DNA from: Clostridiaceae bacterium
Lineage (GTDB): Bacteria > Bacillota > Clostridia > Oscillospirales > Acutalibacteraceae
DNA length: 23,284 nt
Assembly: GCA_016297645.1 (NCBI GenBank)
Contig: JAEDGF010000030.1
Location: forward strand, 1-23,284
Reading direction: 5' to 3'
The notes beneath the pieces are model-generated. The model did not search any database. It had not been told where the DNA came from and saw only the letters and a list, made by a program, of their open reading frames with translations. The position numbers were made by a program, and so were the translations under genes. This document shows, piece by piece, positions 22,214 to 23,284 of this stretch (positions are counted from its first letter, which is position 1; the number at the start of each line of letters is the position of its first letter).

Positions 22214-23130
22214 CACTCGGAAAGGACTATATACCCGACGATCCGCACGAGCTTGTAACAGCCAAAAAGAAGTTCCCCACAAAATCGGAAAGAGGTTATA
22301 AGGCTGTCATTGACGACCTGCTTTCCGCCGCAGATGAACTCTTGGCGGAGAACGGCGTGAAGAACGACGAGCTTATAGGAATCGGTATAAGCTGCGGAGG
22401 ACCTCTCAACAGCAAAAAGGGCGTTATAATGTGTCCGCCTAATCTGCCCGACTGGGACAATGTCCCCATAGTTGATATTTTTTCAAAGCATTTCGGCGTA
22501 AAAGCCGTGTTGCAGAACGACGCTAACGCCTGTGCTCTTGCCGAGTGGAAGTTCGGTGCGGGAAAAGGGCTTGAAAATGTCGTTTTCCTCACCTTCGGCA
22601 CGGGCATGGGCGCAGGACTTATTCTCAACGGCAAGCTCTATTGCGGCAAAAACGACCTTGCGGGTGAAGTGGGACACATCCGCCTTGCAACCGACGGTCC
22701 CGAGGGCTACGGCAAGCGCGGTTCGTTCGAGGGCTTTTGCTCCGGCAGCGGCATCGTGGAGCTTGCAAAGATTCTCATAGCCTCACATAAACGCGGAAAG
22801 CCCTACACCGTTTTAAGAGAACAGGGCAACGACATGACCGCAAAAAGCATTGCCCTTGCAGCCAAAGCAGGCGACCTTGTCGCTCAGGATGTATACTGCG
22901 TGAGCGCAATGCGGCTCGGGCAGGCACTCAGCATTCTCATTGATGTTCTCAACCCCGAAGCAATTATAATAGGCAGTATATACACGCGCGACCAGGCGCT
23001 GTTTGACGACATAATAAAAGAGGTCATAAAAAAAGAAGCGCTCCCTGCCGCGGCAGAAGCGTGTAAAATACTTCCGAGTGAGCTTTGCGAATTCGTTGGC
23101 GATATCGCGGCGCTTTCACTGCTGTTCTGA
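22168..23130 (+). CDS. ROK family sugar kinase-like protein
   Basis: 320 residues, the usual size for ROK glucokinases/fructokinases without a DNA-binding domain. Motifs are GIDIGGTK (5-12, phosphate binding), ISCGGPL (74-80), QNDANACALAEW (116-127, with catalytic base Asp118), FGTGMGAG (143-150) and GEVGHI (166-171, with Glu167 and His170, both conserved). The zinc loop CxCGxxGCxE that normally follows reads EGYGKRGSFE (179-188): all three cysteines are replaced while the glycines, basic pair and final Glu stay. Substrate unknown; a hexose or amino sugar is the family expectation. The ATG at 22168 has AAGGAGG 7 bases upstream, inside the preceding gene, with a 46-base overlap. The gene's last codons form the first unit of a tandem repeat running off the window. 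Confidence 0.92.
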   Translation: MYSLGIDIGGTKCAVTLGKDYIPDDPHELVTAKKKFPTKSERGYKAVIDDLLSAADELLAENGVKNDELIGIGISCGGPLNSKKGVIMCPPNLPDWDNVPIVDIFSKHFGVKAVLQNDANACALAEWKFGAGKGLENVVFLTFGTGMGAGLILNGKLYCGKNDLAGEVGHIRLATDGPEGYGKRGSFEGFCSGSGIVELAKILIASHKRGKPYTVLREQGNDMTAKSIALAAKAGDLVAQDVYCVSAMRLGQALSILIDVLNPEAIIIGSIYTRDQALFDDIIKEVIKKEALPAAAEACKILPSELCEFVGDIAALSLLF

Positions 23131-23284
23131 ACGCATTCGGGGCTGATTCCGGATAATGTTGCAGCTTTTCGCTGTTGTTTCGAACACAGTTCGGGATGGG
23201 CTGGCACCGGATAATGTTGCAGCTTTTCGCTGCTGTTCTGAACGCATTCGGGGCTGATTCCGGATAATGTTGCAGCTTTTCGCT
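23113..23284. repeat. 53-58 bp tandem repeat at the ROK gene 3' end
   Basis: The core CCGGATAATGTTGCAG occurs at 23149, 23207 and 23260, so the periods are 58 and 53 bases. The segment GCTGTTCTGAACGCATTCGG and what follows is identical at 23121 and 23232; the middle unit is diverged (GCTGTTGTTTCGAACACAGT). The first unit includes the last codons and stop of the ROK gene. Each unit can form a small hairpin GCAGC-TTTTC-GCTGC or a near version of it. A further unit starts at the window end. Confidence 0.8.

Noticed and set aside
23113..23284. Terminator of the ROK gene
   Set aside because: The GCAGC/GCTGC hairpins have only five pairs and no T-run follows; the tandem repetition is the stronger signal.

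Overview
The window reads as chromosomal backbone of a Clostridia-class Bacillota, most like a gut Oscillospirales/Christensenellales-type genome of middling GC. Supporting signs are the yigZ-dnaG-rpoD order, an AddAB (not RecBCD) recombination nuclease, a type A RNase P RNA (Bacilli use type B), strong AGGAGG-type ribosome binding sites and textbook sigma-A promoters. No phage, insertion sequence, CRISPR array or defence island is visible.

Left part (1-13.9 kb), nearly all on the minus strand. A tRNA-like fragment and a hairpin sit at the left edge. Then, in minus-strand transcription order from the right: a small membrane-anchored protein of unknown function, addB and addA (ATGA overlap), rpmE with its own promoter and a foldable leader, yigZ behind an intrinsic terminator, dnaG (TTG start), rpoD, a cohesin-like lipoprotein, and a MATE efflux protein (TTG start). 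Replication priming, transcription initiation, a ribosomal protein and double-strand-break repair are thus packed together.

Middle part (13.9-17.8 kb). A Gfo/Idh/MocA dehydrogenase on the plus strand converges on rnpB (minus), with a strong two-sided hairpin between them. The rnpB promoter lies back to back with a plus-strand promoter for an HD-domain phosphohydrolase, which overlaps a PF06541-type membrane protein with a coiled-coil tail. A tRNA-Asp/tRNA-Thr pair follows with a consensus promoter and a clean terminator.

Right part (17.8-23.3 kb). A gene-free stretch of about 590 bases holds two degenerate heptanucleotide (7-bp period) arrays flanking AT-rich DNA. It precedes a plus-strand cluster: aspartate kinase, dUTPase, an organophosphate-antiporter-like MFS transporter, a GME-fold protein (DUF6873-like) and a ROK kinase without the usual zinc cysteines. 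The window ends inside a 53-58 bp tandem repeat that begins within the 3' end of the ROK gene.

No clearly new multi-gene system was found. The most unusual signals are the heptad arrays, the repeat growing from the ROK gene end, the altered AddB and ROK motifs, and the regulatory layout around rpmE/yigZ.
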